The notes: generated by a model not told the origin, from the sequence alone. A DNA stretch of 64,000 nt from Polydactylus sextarius (GCA_016801845.1 CM028919.1:5945001-6009000); one strand, 5' to 3'. Shown: positions 38,601 to 52,051, counted from the stretch's first letter. Program-made: numbers and translations.

Positions 38601-39727
38601 AGCAAAAATAATTTCAAAAATAGTCCTTTTTGTTGGGAGCTAATTTTAAGAGCCTGATTTGGTGTATGAGTATCTGCAGGCCAGCAGCAGGACAGTGTTT
38701 ATGGGGATGTACTAAATGTAAACATTGAATCAATGATATATGACAACAATGGAGTTCTCTACCTGTGTATTCATGTACTGAAAATCATACAGATACAGTT
38801 GAGGTTCCTATATAAGGTGGATCAGCTACAGCAGCCAAACACCACTGCTGGTCACCAATAAAACTGTTCTTTTAAAACCTCAATGACAGTGACAACGATG
38901 GCTGGAGATATTTCGTGTTTGAACTATTGGTCCATCCATCCATCTGAACACCTTCTGATATGACCTTGACCTCATGAAACAAGGATCAACTGATAACTGG
39001 TAAATTTATAACTGGTGAATTTAAGCATCAATTACCTCTAACTGAATCAGTTGGCAAAGGCAGTAATTCTAGTTTAGCTGTGTTCTAATTCTATCTGTGT
39101 TTTGCTTCAGACATTGTACCCTGAAATTAAAGCCTGTTGCCAAAACACTTCTACATGAATCGCTCAGACTACTACTAGTAGTAAAACTGTGCCAGTGTGA
39201 CCAGCTCAGGTTCAATGGAGGAAGAACAACAGGCTGTTAAAGAGTGTAGGTGTGTGAAAGGGACCTGTTACATCAGATACTGGAGTGAGGGGGTGTTTAC
39301 AGGGAGAGAGCCTTTCGATTCGAGGCCAGTGTTGAACTCACACTTTGAAGTGAGCATCAGTGCTTTGCCCACTGTAGCTCCCCGGTGGGCTGGCTTCTTT
39401 CTCTGCCTAAATGCTTCTTTTTGTCTGCTATGTACACACACACATGTAGACAAATATGCAGGTACATGCATGTGGAAGTCACAGAGAAAAGGAAGAACAG
39501 AAGATGAAAGATGGAGGTGGTAATATCAAGAGAATCAGGTTCAGTCACGCTGAGGAAGCCAACCAAGAGACATCATTAAACACGAGTTTCATTTCAGATT
39601 TGAGCATCGCGCCTCAGCTCAGCTGTTTGGTTGATTTCACACAAGCTCAAGGTCCTGATGTTTAAGTCGTGGACACAAATCTGTATTTATTGTTTTTTTT
39701 CCTTCGTGTCTGCCTAAGCAAGACATG

Positions 39728-39759
39728 AATCCTGTATGGGAATGAGCCCATACAGGATT
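39728..39759. repeat. Perfect 13-bp inverted repeat (hairpin)
   Basis: AATCCTGTATGGG and its exact reverse complement CCCATACAGGATT flank the 6-nt loop AATGAG in otherwise unique DNA. Confidence 0.9.
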
Positions 39760-40519
39760 TCTCCATGGTCAGACAGCCGTGAAAAGATCAGTGTCACTAA
39801 AGCTTGTAAGTCAGGGTTTGTTGTTCCTGTGTGACTGCAGTTGATGACGAACACTAAAACATATGATCCACAACACAAGCATGCGTGTGTCCGCCCTGTG
39901 ACTGAACCCTTCAAATCCACAGCTCCCTCGCCTTGAAGGAAATCTGTCCACGGTGATGAACACCGGTGCTTAGCGGTCCATTTAATTGAGAGAGGCACCG
40001 TGTGACAGGTGAAGAGGAAGATGGGGAGGCTGCTGCCACAGTGAGGTGGGACATGTAGAGGTTCCTGCTCTGCATAGATACACTCCATTTACTGACCTGC
40101 CAAAGACGCAACGTAGAGAGAGACGGCAATCAGATAGTTAGAGGCTGTTCCTCAGGCTTCTTTTCTGTGAGGAGGGAATTCTTATTTAAACTAAATGTGT
40201 TTGTTATGTTGCTTTTCAGGGTCTTTAAAATCAGTAAAATGCGAAATTCACATGATAGGTTGAGAGCAAATGAGTATTAAAATGCTTTAATTGCCACTGG
40301 AAATTGAGCACATGGTAAAACTAAGCCTCATGAATGATCCATGTTTTACATTCAAATTTGTGTGTGTTTGTGTGTGGACGCTAAACAATGTTTCCATCAG
40401 TGTATTAATGTCTGAAATTTAAAAAGAAGATGAAATGCATAGAAAAGGGCAGCCAGCACAACACAGCTGCGGCAGCATCCATGCAGCAGTGTTTTACAAC
40501 AATAGGGCAAAGAGAGCAG

Positions 40520-40539
40520 CACACACACACACACACACA
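40520..40539. repeat. (CA)10 microsatellite
   Basis: Uninterrupted CA repeat, followed by scattered CACACA words to 40570. A similar short CA repeat lies at 41359-41377. Confidence 0.9.
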
Positions 40540-42059
40540 GAGATAAAGACTCACACATACACACACAAACATTCATAAACACAAAGGGCAGCATTGCTTC
40601 CAGTTTTTTTTTTTTGGCGGCACAATGAGCTCAGCATGAAGACAAAGCCTGGTTTTGAGTGAGGCACTACAGCATACAGCAGCCCGTGCAGCGTTTCGAG
40701 CAATACGAGCACCGTAGTCTGTGTCAGTAATTGTGTTCCTCAAGCCAGCTAGTCCGCCCACACAGACACAGTGTGACTGCTTACTGTGCAGCATGGAGAG
40801 TGCACTTCTATTCTCCTGACACCATAATTTGCTTTTATTCCTCCTGTGTGAGCACCCCATCCCTCACCACCTTACACAGCCCCCAGTCTTCTCTATTAAT
40901 CCTCAGCTTCTAATATGTGAGTGTGTGCGTCCGTGTGTGTGTGTTTTGTGTGTGAGGGAATGTGGGGAGTGTGTAAGGGGGTAATAGCGTAATAAAATGT
41001 AGGTCCTGTTTTGATAGTTTCAGCCACTGTTTTTATCTGTCATAATTATATTTTACTCACCAGGTTAATTGCACAGTCAAGGCAAGAAACTAAGTTAGGG
41101 TGAAAAATAGAGCAGGTAAATTTTCAGTTGAATTTAGTTCAGTTCAGTGAGGAAGTAGCAGGATATAGCAGGTGAACAAGCACATGGAGACTTGCAAATA
41201 TGTTCACATAAAAATGAAAAATGCAGACTGGAATTAGATCAGCCTGGTGTTGTTACCACGTGAGCCAGTGTACAATCTGGCGAAGCCTTGAAAAATAAGT
41301 GTGTCTCGAAGAGGATGATGTGAAACTGGTGGAACCACAGGAGACCAATCAAGAAACTACACACACACACACACACCAGCACTGACATGCGACACAAAAT
41401 GGTTACAAACAAGAAACACTTGGTCCTGACAAACTCAGCTCATCAATATTCAAGAAGGTGTGAAACTGATCAGAGGAGCAGGTCTACTGCTGCACTTCAG
41501 CACTGTTCACCGTACATTTAATTGAATTATTTCCCATGTTTACAATATAATTTTGTAAATAAACCATGAGAATAAGACCCAAGTTGTATGAAAAAGCTCT
41601 AATATTCTTCACAGCCAAAGGCACTTCTCCTTCTGGAGAAGAAGCAGAGCTACAATATGCACAACTGACTGTTGGATTTAAGTAATATTCAAGTAAAGTA
41701 TCCATTTTTTATTTTATTTTTATTTTTTATACCGTACCTCTTAGTCTGTCTCCTCAAACTTAAACTCAAAAAACTGTTCTCCCACAGTCGTGATAGGTTT
41801 GTTCCTTTATTTCTGATTCTCTGTAACATCAGGAGAATCTCAGCACTGATAGACTTTCACAACACGGCGTCAAGTGGATTTTTCAAATTCTCAAGTTGAA
41901 TATTTTCATCTGCTTCAAATTTATCTTTTCATGTTTGCATTTTTGCATTGACTTTGTATGTAAATATAAAATTAAGTCAAAGAAAATCTTCTTTACTAGA
42001 AAGAAAGAATACAAAACTTGTGTTCTATAAGACATTGCGACAACGGCAGTGAAGGTCTT

Positions 42060-42063
<4 letters not shown>

Positions 42064-42103
<40 letters not shown>
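42064..42103. repeat. (TG)20 microsatellite
   Basis: Uninterrupted TG repeat of 40 bp, likely polymorphic in length. Confidence 0.95.
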
Positions 42104-42104
<1 letters not shown>

Positions 42105-44303
42105 ATGTCCGTGACGTCATAGATGTGACAAACCCATCAGTGCCAAGGAGGATACAGTGACCTCTCTCCTGTCACAAACCAAAGAGATGATTTTTAAATA
42201 TGCACTTTCATCCTGTCGTCCTCACACACACACTCACACACTCACTACACACGGACACTCATTTCCTGGAGACTCTATCTCAATCATAAGTACCACTTGT
42301 CAAAGTAACCATAAACCAAACCTTAAAACATGTCTTCACCTTAATGATTTATATTATGAGGGACCTTTTTTTGTTTTTTGTCCCCATGAGGAAGACAAGT
42401 CCCTGTAACATGAGTGTGTAAACAGATTTAAGTCCCCACAACACAAGTAAACCTAGACCACTTGTACAAACACACATTCACACCCATAAGATAACAAATC
42501 TTGATGTCGTCATAACCACCACCACCTTCACCGCCCCTCCCGCTTTATGAATATTCATCAAATAGCAGAAGATGATGTCAGCCCTTCGTTCTTTTCCTTT
42601 TTTTTCCCCTTCCCATCCTCCGCAGTTGTTTTCCTGAGTGCTTTCTTGGAGCGCTGGAACTTCAATGACATTGCAGATCAAGAGTCGAAGTGGCAGAAAC
42701 CAGATGCAGAAGCAGCTTAGGGGATTTCTCTCAGTCAATCTCAACCGTTTCATCTCAGCTGATCTGCAAACACTTTGATCTTTTCAGAAGTGGTGGATTT
42801 TTTTTTTCTTTCAGCGCGGCTTTGGTTGAACACTGGGGAAGAATTTGCAAATGCCAATTTTTGTTTGGATGTTAGATCATCAGCAGCGATGGGCATGAAG
42901 CAGAACATCATTTGGTCGATTGAGTGGCCTAGAAAGTGAGAGGTTTTTACTTATTGGGCTGTGAATCAGAGAGTTCAGCACTCACACTCCCACAGTGTAT
43001 TACCTAAGCTGCTATTTTTTCTCCTCTTCTAATGATAATTCAAAACAACTGCTATCAGTGTAATCTGAGCACACTACAAAATTCTACTCCTAAGAGCTGT
43101 AAAAGCTCAAAAAATAATTTAAAAAAAGAAAGGTGAATAAAACCATCTCTCCATGCAAAGGCACTGCTTTCCCTCATCTGGGCTCATGGTGCAGTTAAAA
43201 TCAATGAAAGGTTCAGAGCATATCCACCACTACACAGCAGCACATAAAGAGGAACACTTTACTATTTTTCTCTTCCTATAATACACAACAGTCCAGGTCA
43301 TTTCCTTCACTTCACAAAAGTGAAGATTAACTCTTCTTCATTAAAGTAAAGATCACAGTGCTGATGAATAGCTGCAGCAGCAGAAATAAGAAAACATTAT
43401 TCCGCTGAGGACTCTCATAAAAAGAAAGTAAGAAAGAAAGAAGTAAACCTAGATATGCAATTTGTGCTCTGTGATGCAAAACACGACCAATTAAACTGAC
43501 TTCTCTACCAAAAAGGAAGAAATTCTCCTTTTCCTGCTTTAGCCGTTCCACCAAATCAAATCATTCATGTGGGGCTAACCTGAGAGCAGGCGCCTGTGAC
43601 ACTCGTTCCAACTCAAACGACCTCCACTGTAGTTTTATCGTTCACTCGTAGAGTTAGTTAAAGGGAGAAGTGCTGACCGTGGTGCTGAATCCAATGGTTG
43701 TCTCATTTTCGGGTTGATTCATGGCCATTGTTATTTGAGGAGGTGGGGGGGGGTTGATTGCCTCCATGAACAGGCTGAACAGCTCTGACCCACAGACCTG
43801 CCTTAAATCTTGCTGTCTCATATAGGCAAACGCTTAAAGATGGTGAGATGGTATCTGAAAGCCATTAAAAAAAAAAAAGAAAGTGAAGATAGACTGGAAA
43901 TGAAGAGATGAAACGGTGCCAAAACATTAAAGATGATAAAGTAAAAAATAAAGTGGGGAAGACAAAACCGAAAGAAGACTAAACCCCAAACAGAAGTTGG
44001 AGAGATAAGATGTTCCTGTGGTCAAAAGGGAAGAGACTGAGTGACTTTAATGAGCCTTTAATTCCTCAGACTCAATCAAACAGAAGACGATGTAGTGGTT
44101 GAGACAGAGACAGGAGAGAGCAGAGAGAGATGACTGGAATCGTATCCCTGAGTCGACTCCTTTTATCTCTCCCACAGAGCTGGATGTGGTCTCATCAGTG
44201 AGGAGGAGAGAAGTCAGGTCTGCTGCTTTCAGAGTGACTTCAGATTTCCGCCATTTACCATCACTGCCATATACTGCACCTCAGTACGTAAGCAAACTGT
44301 TCA

Positions 44304-44305
<2 letters not shown>

Positions 44306-44383
<78 letters not shown>
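44306..44383. repeat. Compound (AT)17(GT)20 microsatellite
   Basis: An AT repeat of 34 bp runs through GTATGT into a GT repeat of about 40 bp. A second short TA repeat lies at 44434-44450. Confidence 0.95.
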
Positions 44384-44386
<3 letters not shown>

Positions 44387-45606
44387 AACGGATGAGGACT
44401 TTTTTAAATTAATTTTTTTCTGTATTTATTTACTATATATATATATATATTTACCCATAGTTCTTACTACAGTTAAAATCTATATGATATTTGCTGCTCA
44501 AAGTTTTATTTACTCCTTAAATAAAGTTTACTGGTTTATTGTAGGACTGTAAAGTACATTTACTAGATAACTTTATTGTTCCTGGTCTACAGTTACGTTT
44601 TCATCCAGTGTGTTAAAGTAATAGATAATAATATAGATCATGTAAACAGATTATTACTGACATTATTTGAAATTATTAGTCTTAGTATCAACAGTCTTCA
44701 ACAGTCTGTAAGAGTGGGGCTTTAATTACAAAGCTGTTTTATTGACCCTTGTTAAGTCCCATTTACAACACCACACACCCACCAACAATTTCTCAAATTC
44801 TCAGAATTTTTCTGACATGTATATCAAAACTTAGATATAGAGAGACATAGAGGCAAAATATGTTGATGTAAAAACTGATGCGAATGCATTCTCTGACATT
44901 TAGTACTTTAGTATGTCTATGTTGGCCTCAAGTGATCCTCTAGTGTCAGAAGCGTGTGGTTAACTCAAACACACTTACCAAGATGAATAAGTGTATTATA
45001 AGTGAATAAGTGAACTTATCAGTTCAAGGTTTTTTTTTTTTTTTAAAGCCATTCCTCCACTGAACTGCGTGAATACAGGTCTGATGTTTTGCAGCTGCTG
45101 AAAAAACTCACAATGGTTCCTTTATTTCACACATTGAAATAAACTAAACCAAGCTTTTAATCCATTTTAAATTATTTTTGTCAACAACAAATGTATATTC
45201 TCACGTTTTCAGTTTTTGAAAGATGATTTAAAAAAAAAAAAAGAAAGAAAGAAATTGGAACAGGTTGACAGGCCTGGATGGTTGCTGAGCTATAATTGGA
45301 CAGTCTCAGTTCAGGGAAAGGGATCAACTGAACAATCACACGTGCACACACACGTTTACACGGAGCGCTAAGTCTCAATTCACTGTTCTTGCAACCAATG
45401 AACGCAGCCAAACAGCTTGATAACTTGGCTTCAAAACAACCTCGTCAAGTCAAAAAAATAGAGAAAAACCTGACAAACTGCAGTGCAATCGAACACTGCC
45501 AGCCTCTGTGTTTGTATAATCCAACAGACGTGCTTCACAACTCCGCTGAATATGTCGACATTCAAAAAACTGCCTCCATCAAATATTCAGAAATACAAAA
45601 CGAAAA

Positions 45607-45630
45607 AATAAATAAATAAATAAATAAAAA
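45607..45630. repeat. (AAAT)n tetranucleotide repeat
   Basis: Five to six AAAT units. The same repeat occurs at 56116-56140. Confidence 0.9.
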
Positions 45631-47139
45631 GGAAACAAGTGTAATTTGCCCCAGGAGAGAACGCGTTTTTAGAGCGTTTTTACTTTTCACCTGTCAGAAG
45701 TGGCTGTGCTCTCTGCCACCATTAAAATTCATTTACTTTCATTTTCGGTCACTTTAAAGGCTTCATCTTTCCGCGTTCGTTCCATAAGAAGCTTTGAGTC
45801 AGTGAAGTGCTGCCAGTTCAGATTTTCCCTCCGTTTTCAGACAGGAGCGTGTCTCCACACAAAGCTACAAATGAAGTCTGAATCTTCAGCACTCTAATGG
45901 GATTATGAGCAGGAACTCAATCCTCTGAGAGCTACAGTTGCTCCACATGTGAGCAGAACCAAGCTGTTCGCTCCTCCCAATGTGTCGACCGGGTGAGAAC
46001 AAAATGTTCAAACTAAAACTGAGAACAGAGAGAAAAGTTTTTTGAACTTATCCCATGACTGCATTACATTTCTTCTCTTTCTCCCTCAGGTTTAATCATA
46101 CCTTCCCCTGCCGTCACAGCTCAGTATTTGTTGTATCTTCTCTCCCTGGGCCAGAGTCCCAATCCTATCAAGCTGAAACAGGAACAAAGACAGCGGACCC
46201 TCACTTCCTACTCCCTCCATCACTGCTTCCACCCCACACCAATTTCTTATATAAAAAAAAAAAAGTAAAATCCCCTCTTGGTCCTGGTCCTCACCTCTGA
46301 GCGACCTGCCAGAGCTCATAATCCAAACTCATTTTGAAAGGCAGAAAAGTAAGCTCCAGTGTCGTGTCGGGAAATATTGGTGCATGTAAAATATTCATGC
46401 CGGGTGTCCTAGTTGCTGTTTCATTCTGTGTTTGAGGGAGAAAATGCAGGTTGTGGACTTAAGCAACTATTTTGGAGTTTTTTTTTTTTTTTGTTGTAAT
46501 AATCCTCTGTGGCCAGTGTGCTTTGATCAAATGGAGTTCTTACTTTGTGACTGTAAGTCATAATGGCTGAGCTTCATGCCTCAGCAATTTCAAATTAAAT
46601 GCATGTATAAATGTATGAATTGTCTCAAACGAGCACGAACTAATGCTCTCTAACTATAGGATAGGATTTTAAATGCTATATCAGCTAAAAAAATTACATA
46701 TTTGCAGCATAATAGAGGTTAAGGGCTCAAATTATTTGCTGACCTTTGAACAACCACAAACTTCAGTCATGGTGGCAACAGATATTTTGACTCTCAGCCG
46801 TATCCTGCAGCTGCACTCAGGCCCATCCTGATAACATGTTCATGCTGGATGGAAAACGTTTCAATTCCATGTACATTTTCGGATTCAATCCATATTTTTT
46901 TCCCCTACCCATCGACATTTACCATCACCACTCTCTGCACTGAATAACTCAGGTGTAAATCAAAATATCTCTTCCGTGATATATTGTCTTAGACTCACAA
47001 GGTTTAAATATTTCACATTGTCGCTTTTATCTTCCTCTGTTCAGCTCCGTGGGCGGTAAACTGTGGTTCACGTTCATTCCAAACCAAGTAAAAATTGAAT
47101 GAATGCTTTAAGTAAAAAAAGAAAACTATAAAACACAAA

Positions 47140-47430
47140 GTGTTTTCATTGCGTTCGTCGTTGCTCAGACCACTCATGTGTGACATTGCTGAACAATACA
47201 GAGCGTCGAAGCAGGCGGCGTGAATTTCAGCAGCTGTCGAGGTCATCCTGTTTGTGTGCTGCTGGCTCGAAGAAATACCCTCGGTGTTTCACCAAATCAG
47301 CTTTCGCTCAGTGCATCTCAGCGTGTCACCGGCCTGTCAGGTGTGACCCGGGCCGTTCTCTCCGTTACATAAGCAGAGCCAGAGTTAGCAGAAGGGACAT
47401 TTCAAAGAGCCGCATAAGCCGAGCGTAACC
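47140..47430. other. CpG-rich unique block
   Basis: More than fifteen CpGs in about 290 bp, well above the surrounding DNA, without repeats. An 82-codon frame (47180-47428) is Arg/Ser-rich because of the CpGs and matches nothing I know. It could be an unmethylated element, an enhancer or a minor promoter about 6 kb upstream of the signal-peptide exon. Confidence 0.28.
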
Positions 47431-47521
47431 TCTACAACTTTAGACCAATGTTCCACTTCACGGCCTTCTGCTCCACTCTTTGAAAAATGATTACAGCACA
47501 CCATACGAAATCCAAACACTG

Positions 47522-47539
47522 ACACACACACACACACAC
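47522..47539. repeat. (CA)9 microsatellite
   Basis: Short uninterrupted CA repeat followed by CGCACATA. Confidence 0.9.
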
Positions 47540-48326
47540 GCACATAAACAGGCTGAGATAAACATCTCCCTCCACCAGGTGGAAGCTCACAGAAACACAG
47601 ATGAACTTAAATGTCCATAAAGACATTAGATTTATTGCTGATTTTCTGCTTGATGTGCGTTTAACGCTGTAGACTGTAAGATATCTGCGAGGCCAATTTC
47701 CAGAAGAGAATTACTCGCTTGAGCTGAGCCCTTTATGTGTTTGCTGAGTGCTGAATTTAAAGACCATTAACATTCTGTTGGCCCAGAACTTTGAGTGATT
47801 TCTGAGTTCCCCACGGTGCAGAAACTGTGGACATCTCTGCGGGGTTGTCTTTGTGCTGCCTGGCCTTAATAAGAACAAAGTAAATTTGCCTTGTGCTGCA
47901 TGTGCACCTCTGTCCTGTTCTACAGCACATTTTCTACGACAATCAGTCAGGAAATCAAATCGGTGTGAAGTGTTGTCAGCGTCTCTGAGGTTCTGGTGTT
48001 TAATTTTCCTTTAGCTTTTAGTCAAGAACCATAATTCATGAATATAAATATGCAAATATCACCTACAACAACAATCGTTTTTGCTGAATTCACGAAAATA
48101 AAACAAGAACCATAGGTGTGTTTGCTGAAGCTGAACTTTTCTTGCAGTAAATTTAAACCTGAGTTCACAGCAGGAAGTCAAAGGTGGAGTACGTGGATGT
48201 GCTATTTTTACATTTTTTTTCTTTTTTTTTAAAAAAAAGTTAAATATTAGTTGCAACTGCAGCAAATTTTATTAGGTCGTGGTGTGAAGCTGACATCATT
48301 GATAATGGTCACATTTTCTTGGCAAA

Positions 48327-48358
48327 CACACACACACACACATACATATATATACACA
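48327..48358. repeat. (CA)n/(TA)n microsatellite
   Basis: CA repeat grading into CATACATATATATACACA. Confidence 0.85.
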
Positions 48359-50531
48359 GAGGCTCAGGTGAGGGCTGTGTCTTTCCAACGTCCCCAAAAA
48401 TGGAGAAAAAATGCAGCTGCATCGTTCTGACCTGAATAAACTAAAACATTGACTTGTTTTGCATCATGCAGTGGTTTAATAAGCAGTATCCTGACAGAAT
48501 AACCTTGTTAATTCACAGAAGGCTGCGCATTGAAACTAATTTATACACGGACAAAGGTAAAGAAAAAAATAAGTTATTCAAATAATTTTCTTCATTCATC
48601 TTCCTCATTTCTTTATCACTTATACTTCATACATTTCACGTCCATCAGTCAAGTGAAATCAGCTCCAGAAACATAAAATGACTCAAGTGGGAATGAGAAA
48701 CAAATACCATTGTTCTGTCACTTATCAGAGTGTTTGTTTCCCACTGATCCTCCCATCAGGTCTCCACTCACTCAACTGCTTCCTGATTGAAAAGAGGTAC
48801 TCAACGCTCACTCGACCTCCTGATCCAAAACGCCTCCCCACTTATAAAACTCAGGTGATCTTCATGCATCTATAGCAACTGATGTCATCTATCTCCTCTG
48901 TATCTCATCTTAAGATACGTTCTCATACAGGTGTCAGTAATTCACTCTTCAGCGTTAATACAGAAGCAGGTTTAGCTTCCTGCGACCGTCGTGTGCGTCA
49001 GAACCACCAGAAGAAGAAAAGATGGTAGTCATCGCAACAGTGTACGCACAGCTGCAGGCTCGCCACCTCTACAGTGGGACTGTAACCTGGAAATGTCACA
49101 TAGTTTATCTCCGTTAGAAACTGCATTTACTGCCAATAGACTGCAGCCTTCGTTGAGTCAGTCTCTGCGTTTTGGGTTCCATTTTCTACACCAGAGATTT
49201 CAGATATTTTTTCATTAAAACACCCACCAAAACAAAAAGGAGAGAAAAAAAACCCTTGGTTTGAACATCAGCCAGATTTTTTTTCTCACACTTTATTACT
49301 CATGGCCGATGCCTTAAACGCATTTTAATATTCATGTTTACACAAACTCAGAAAGCTTAAAATACCTTATCCACAGCCAAAAAACACCATGAGGATTTTA
49401 TTTTAATGTTCACTGAAACTTTAAGTGTTCACATTCATATTTAGAAGTCTGTCTTTTCATATTCAGTCAATGTAAGTTCAGTTTTAACTGTTTTATTTCA
49501 TGGGGATACAGCAGATCAGTTACAGACTCTTTATGAAGTTATGTAACTTTTAAAACCAGAAACTTGTTAAAAACCAGATGATCATGCATGAATGGGAATC
49601 AGACGATAATCAGAAAAGCTCAATTCAGAAAACAGAGATGGCTACACTGTCTACACTCAAACGGCTTTTAGACTCAAACAACATTTAGCAAATATTAAAA
49701 CTTTATGGCATAAAAGTCCAGCCACAAGTGACTTAGTGAGCAGGTAAGATGTCCTGTCAACAGTTTCACAGACGTCTCATTCATATATGATGAAGGGTTT
49801 TTGAGGAAAATGCTCTTTGGGCTGCAGGGGATTTTTCTTTTTCTTCTTTTTCTTTTTTTGTGTTTAGTACCACAGTTTACTGCTGGGTCACAAAGGCAGC
49901 AATCTATCACTGTACTGTATTTAACTCCGTGAACAAGAAGTTGTGAGATGTTATTACAGAAAGATCAGATTTTATGTCCCATTACAGATACACACAATAA
50001 AGATTTCACACCTACACACACGTGTATTTGCCCATTATGTGTGATTATAGTTGTAAAGATAATCTAGAGCCTCTTCTTGTAAAAGCTGGTGATTTAATTA
50101 AGTTGATATTTTTTCGGGTTTGACTCCTGGTGTTTCTGTGCTCAGCCTCAGTTCTATTTATCGAGTCAGTTACATGCAGTCATACCTCCACCACACCACA
50201 CCACACATCCCTGAGACCCTTCATCATCTTGTTCACATCTGTTATCATGCAAATGCCTGTAAGATAATGTGGATGTCAGAGACAAAACTTCACACACAAT
50301 ATTTTCCTTTTCCAACCAACTTACCATGACCACAGTATTTTCCATTGTGCTTCAGGTGCAAAGACTGAACAATCCTTCAAATTATTACACTCATTTCCAA
50401 AGAAATTATTTCAGAAAAAGCCCAATCGGGAGCTTTGTGAAATTTGACAAAATCCTGAAATGTTGATTTACATGAAGTTCATGAAGTTTTACAGTTTCCC
50501 ATATCAGAGACACGATTATATTTCAGTAAGT

Positions 50532-50553
50532 GACACACACACACACACACACA
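50532..50553. repeat. (CA)11 microsatellite
   Basis: Uninterrupted AC repeat of about 22 bp. Confidence 0.9.
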
Positions 50554-50764
50554 ATTATTTCACAGTGTTTGGTGAACAGCCCTGGTAGATCAAAAAGTGT
50601 GTTAGCAGTTTAAATCTACTTGAAGCTCTGTACAGTCTGCAGACTCTGTTTAAACTCCATAGGAATATAATCTTTATTGACAGTCTTCAAACACTTTTCA
50701 AATCAACTTATTTACTTAAAGTAGCAAAAGGAAATAACAGCAATAATAAAAATTAGACAAAGGT

Positions 50765-50783
50765 AAAAAAAAAAAAAAAAAAA
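50765..50783. repeat. Poly-A tract
   Basis: Nineteen A residues, followed by TACAAAAAAA. It lies some 250 bp from the LINE reverse-transcriptase relic at 51.1 kb, but the relic is on the minus strand, whose tail would read as T here only on that strand. A direct link is not shown. Confidence 0.85.
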
Positions 50784-50867
50784 TACAAAAAAAAGTTCAG
50801 TTTAGAGAGTTGAATTATGAAATGTTCCAGATTCTACAGGTTTCAGATCAGATCTTCAGATCTTCAG

Positions 50868-50900
50868 CAACAATAAACAGGTTAACCCTGTTTATTGTTG
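50868..50900. repeat. Perfect 14-bp inverted repeat (hairpin)
   Basis: CAACAATAAACAGG and its exact reverse complement CCTGTTTATTGTTG flank the 5-nt loop TTAAC. The stem is perfect over 14 bp. It lies beside a LINE relic. Confidence 0.85.
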
Positions 50901-51029
50901 ACCAGAGAAACTAACACAGGAGTGATGTGATCTTGATCAAGCAAACTGAGTTTCACAAATGAAGGCGTGAGACTTTTTTTAAAAAGATGAAATAAACCAG
51001 CATGTGTGATGTTTTAGAAATCGAGCCAA

Positions 51030-51125
51030 GAGATTTATGTAAATAACAAGACGGGACTAAGGACGAAGCCTTGAGGAACACCACAGGTCAAAGTAGCCGC
51101 AGAAAGACGCCCATGTAGAATATGT
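51030..51125 (-). mobile_element. LINE reverse-transcriptase relic
   Basis: The minus strand reads SAATLTCGVPQGFVLSPVLL around 51040-51100. GVPQG followed by VL-P is the hallmark fingers/palm motif of non-LTR retrotransposon reverse transcriptases, with Phe and Ser replacing the usual Ser and Gly. A stop follows a few residues later and no YxDD motif is recognisable. The relic probably extends to either side (about 50600-51150) but cannot be delimited. Confidence 0.5.
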
Positions 51126-51369
51126 TGAGATTTTTCCTCAAAACTCCCTGCAGTTATATTTTAGTATAGCTGGGGGCAAAAATTTGTTTTGCATCAACTC
51201 ACAAAATAAATAAACCTGCTGTAAATGTGTTAACTTGAGCACTGAGATTTAGAAAAAATAGACACTTTACATAAACAACCTATCTCTGTTTCCTCTCTTC
51301 CTGGAATATTTTTTTACATTTCAGTTCATTCTATTTATTTGACAGGTGCAGTTACTATTAAATTTACAA

Positions 51370-51640
51370 TGATTTTACACACAGTACATATGACTAGTAT
51401 ATAAAATGATATAAAATGAACCATAAAAAAACATTACAATCAGCTCCACCTTGGCCAGATACAACAGTAAAAATGCTAGTTAAATATTATTATAATAAAC
51501 TCTAACAAGGGCTCCGTCCCAGCATTAATATATCAAATGTATTTTGATCATGAGTCCTGAACATTTTAATTGTAAAGGAGTATTTTCACAGTGTGGTGGT
51601 GTTGTCACTTTGACTCAGGTAAAGGATGCAAATCCTCCAC
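51370..51640 (+). repeat. Dispersed fish repeat relic upstream of the CpG-dense promoter
   Basis: Phrases in order: GACTAGTATATAAAATG, CAGCTCCACCTTGGCCAG, ACAACAGTAAAAATGCTAG, AGTATTTTCACAGTGTGGTG and GACTCAGGTAAAGGATGCAA. They correspond to a common non-coding repeat of percomorph fish that ends in a CAGTGTGGT...AGTAAAGGAT block. It sits about 1.5 kb before the signal-peptide exon. Confidence 0.55.
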
Positions 51641-51800
51641 AGCTGTTCAAGGAAACATGGTGGCGGTGACAGAGTTTCTGCCTCACTTTGTGTCCCTATA
51701 ACTATCTCCCAAATTCACACACGTATTTGACACACACACATACATACACACACACATACACAGGTGGGGGAGAGAGCAGTAGCCCACAGGAGAGTGAAAT

Positions 51801-51808
51801 ATGCAAAT
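51801..51808 (+). promoter_or_regulatory. Octamer motif (POU-factor site)
   Basis: A perfect ATGCAAAT octamer lies in otherwise unique sequence about 1.4 kb upstream of the signal-peptide exon. POU-domain factors bind this word. Further ATGCAAAT words occur in the window (near 38328 and 48050), so function depends on conservation. Confidence 0.2.
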
Positions 51809-52051
51809 AAACAGCACAATAAGCCCTCCACCACCAACAGGGCTGCTCTGAAAGCACGTCAGAGGCAGCAGGCTATGAGTGGAGGTGCACAGCGGGGGGA
51901 GGGAAACATTTCTTGGGGACACAGCTAGGGGACAGTGCCGGTCTCCTGACTTGGGACTGACACTCCCACATACTTACACACACTTACACACGCGGAAAAG
52001 CTTCAGATCCACACAGCGCGCACCAGGGAAAAAAGCCCCCATCAGGTACTG

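Larger units (their letters stand above)
38601..51029. other. Intergenic DNA, repeat- and microsatellite-rich, no gene recognised
   Basis: Apart from the CpG-rich block at 47.2 kb, this stretch is AT-rich with many microsatellites (40.5, 41.4, 42.1, 44.3, 45.6, 47.5, 48.3, 50.5 kb) and hairpins at 39.73 and 50.87 kb. No coding exon with convincing boundaries was found. Confidence 0.45.

Noticed and set aside
39197..39523. 108-codon plus-strand frame
   Set aside because: Overlaps frames of similar size on the minus strand, contains a CA-repeat stretch, and shows no recognisable feature.
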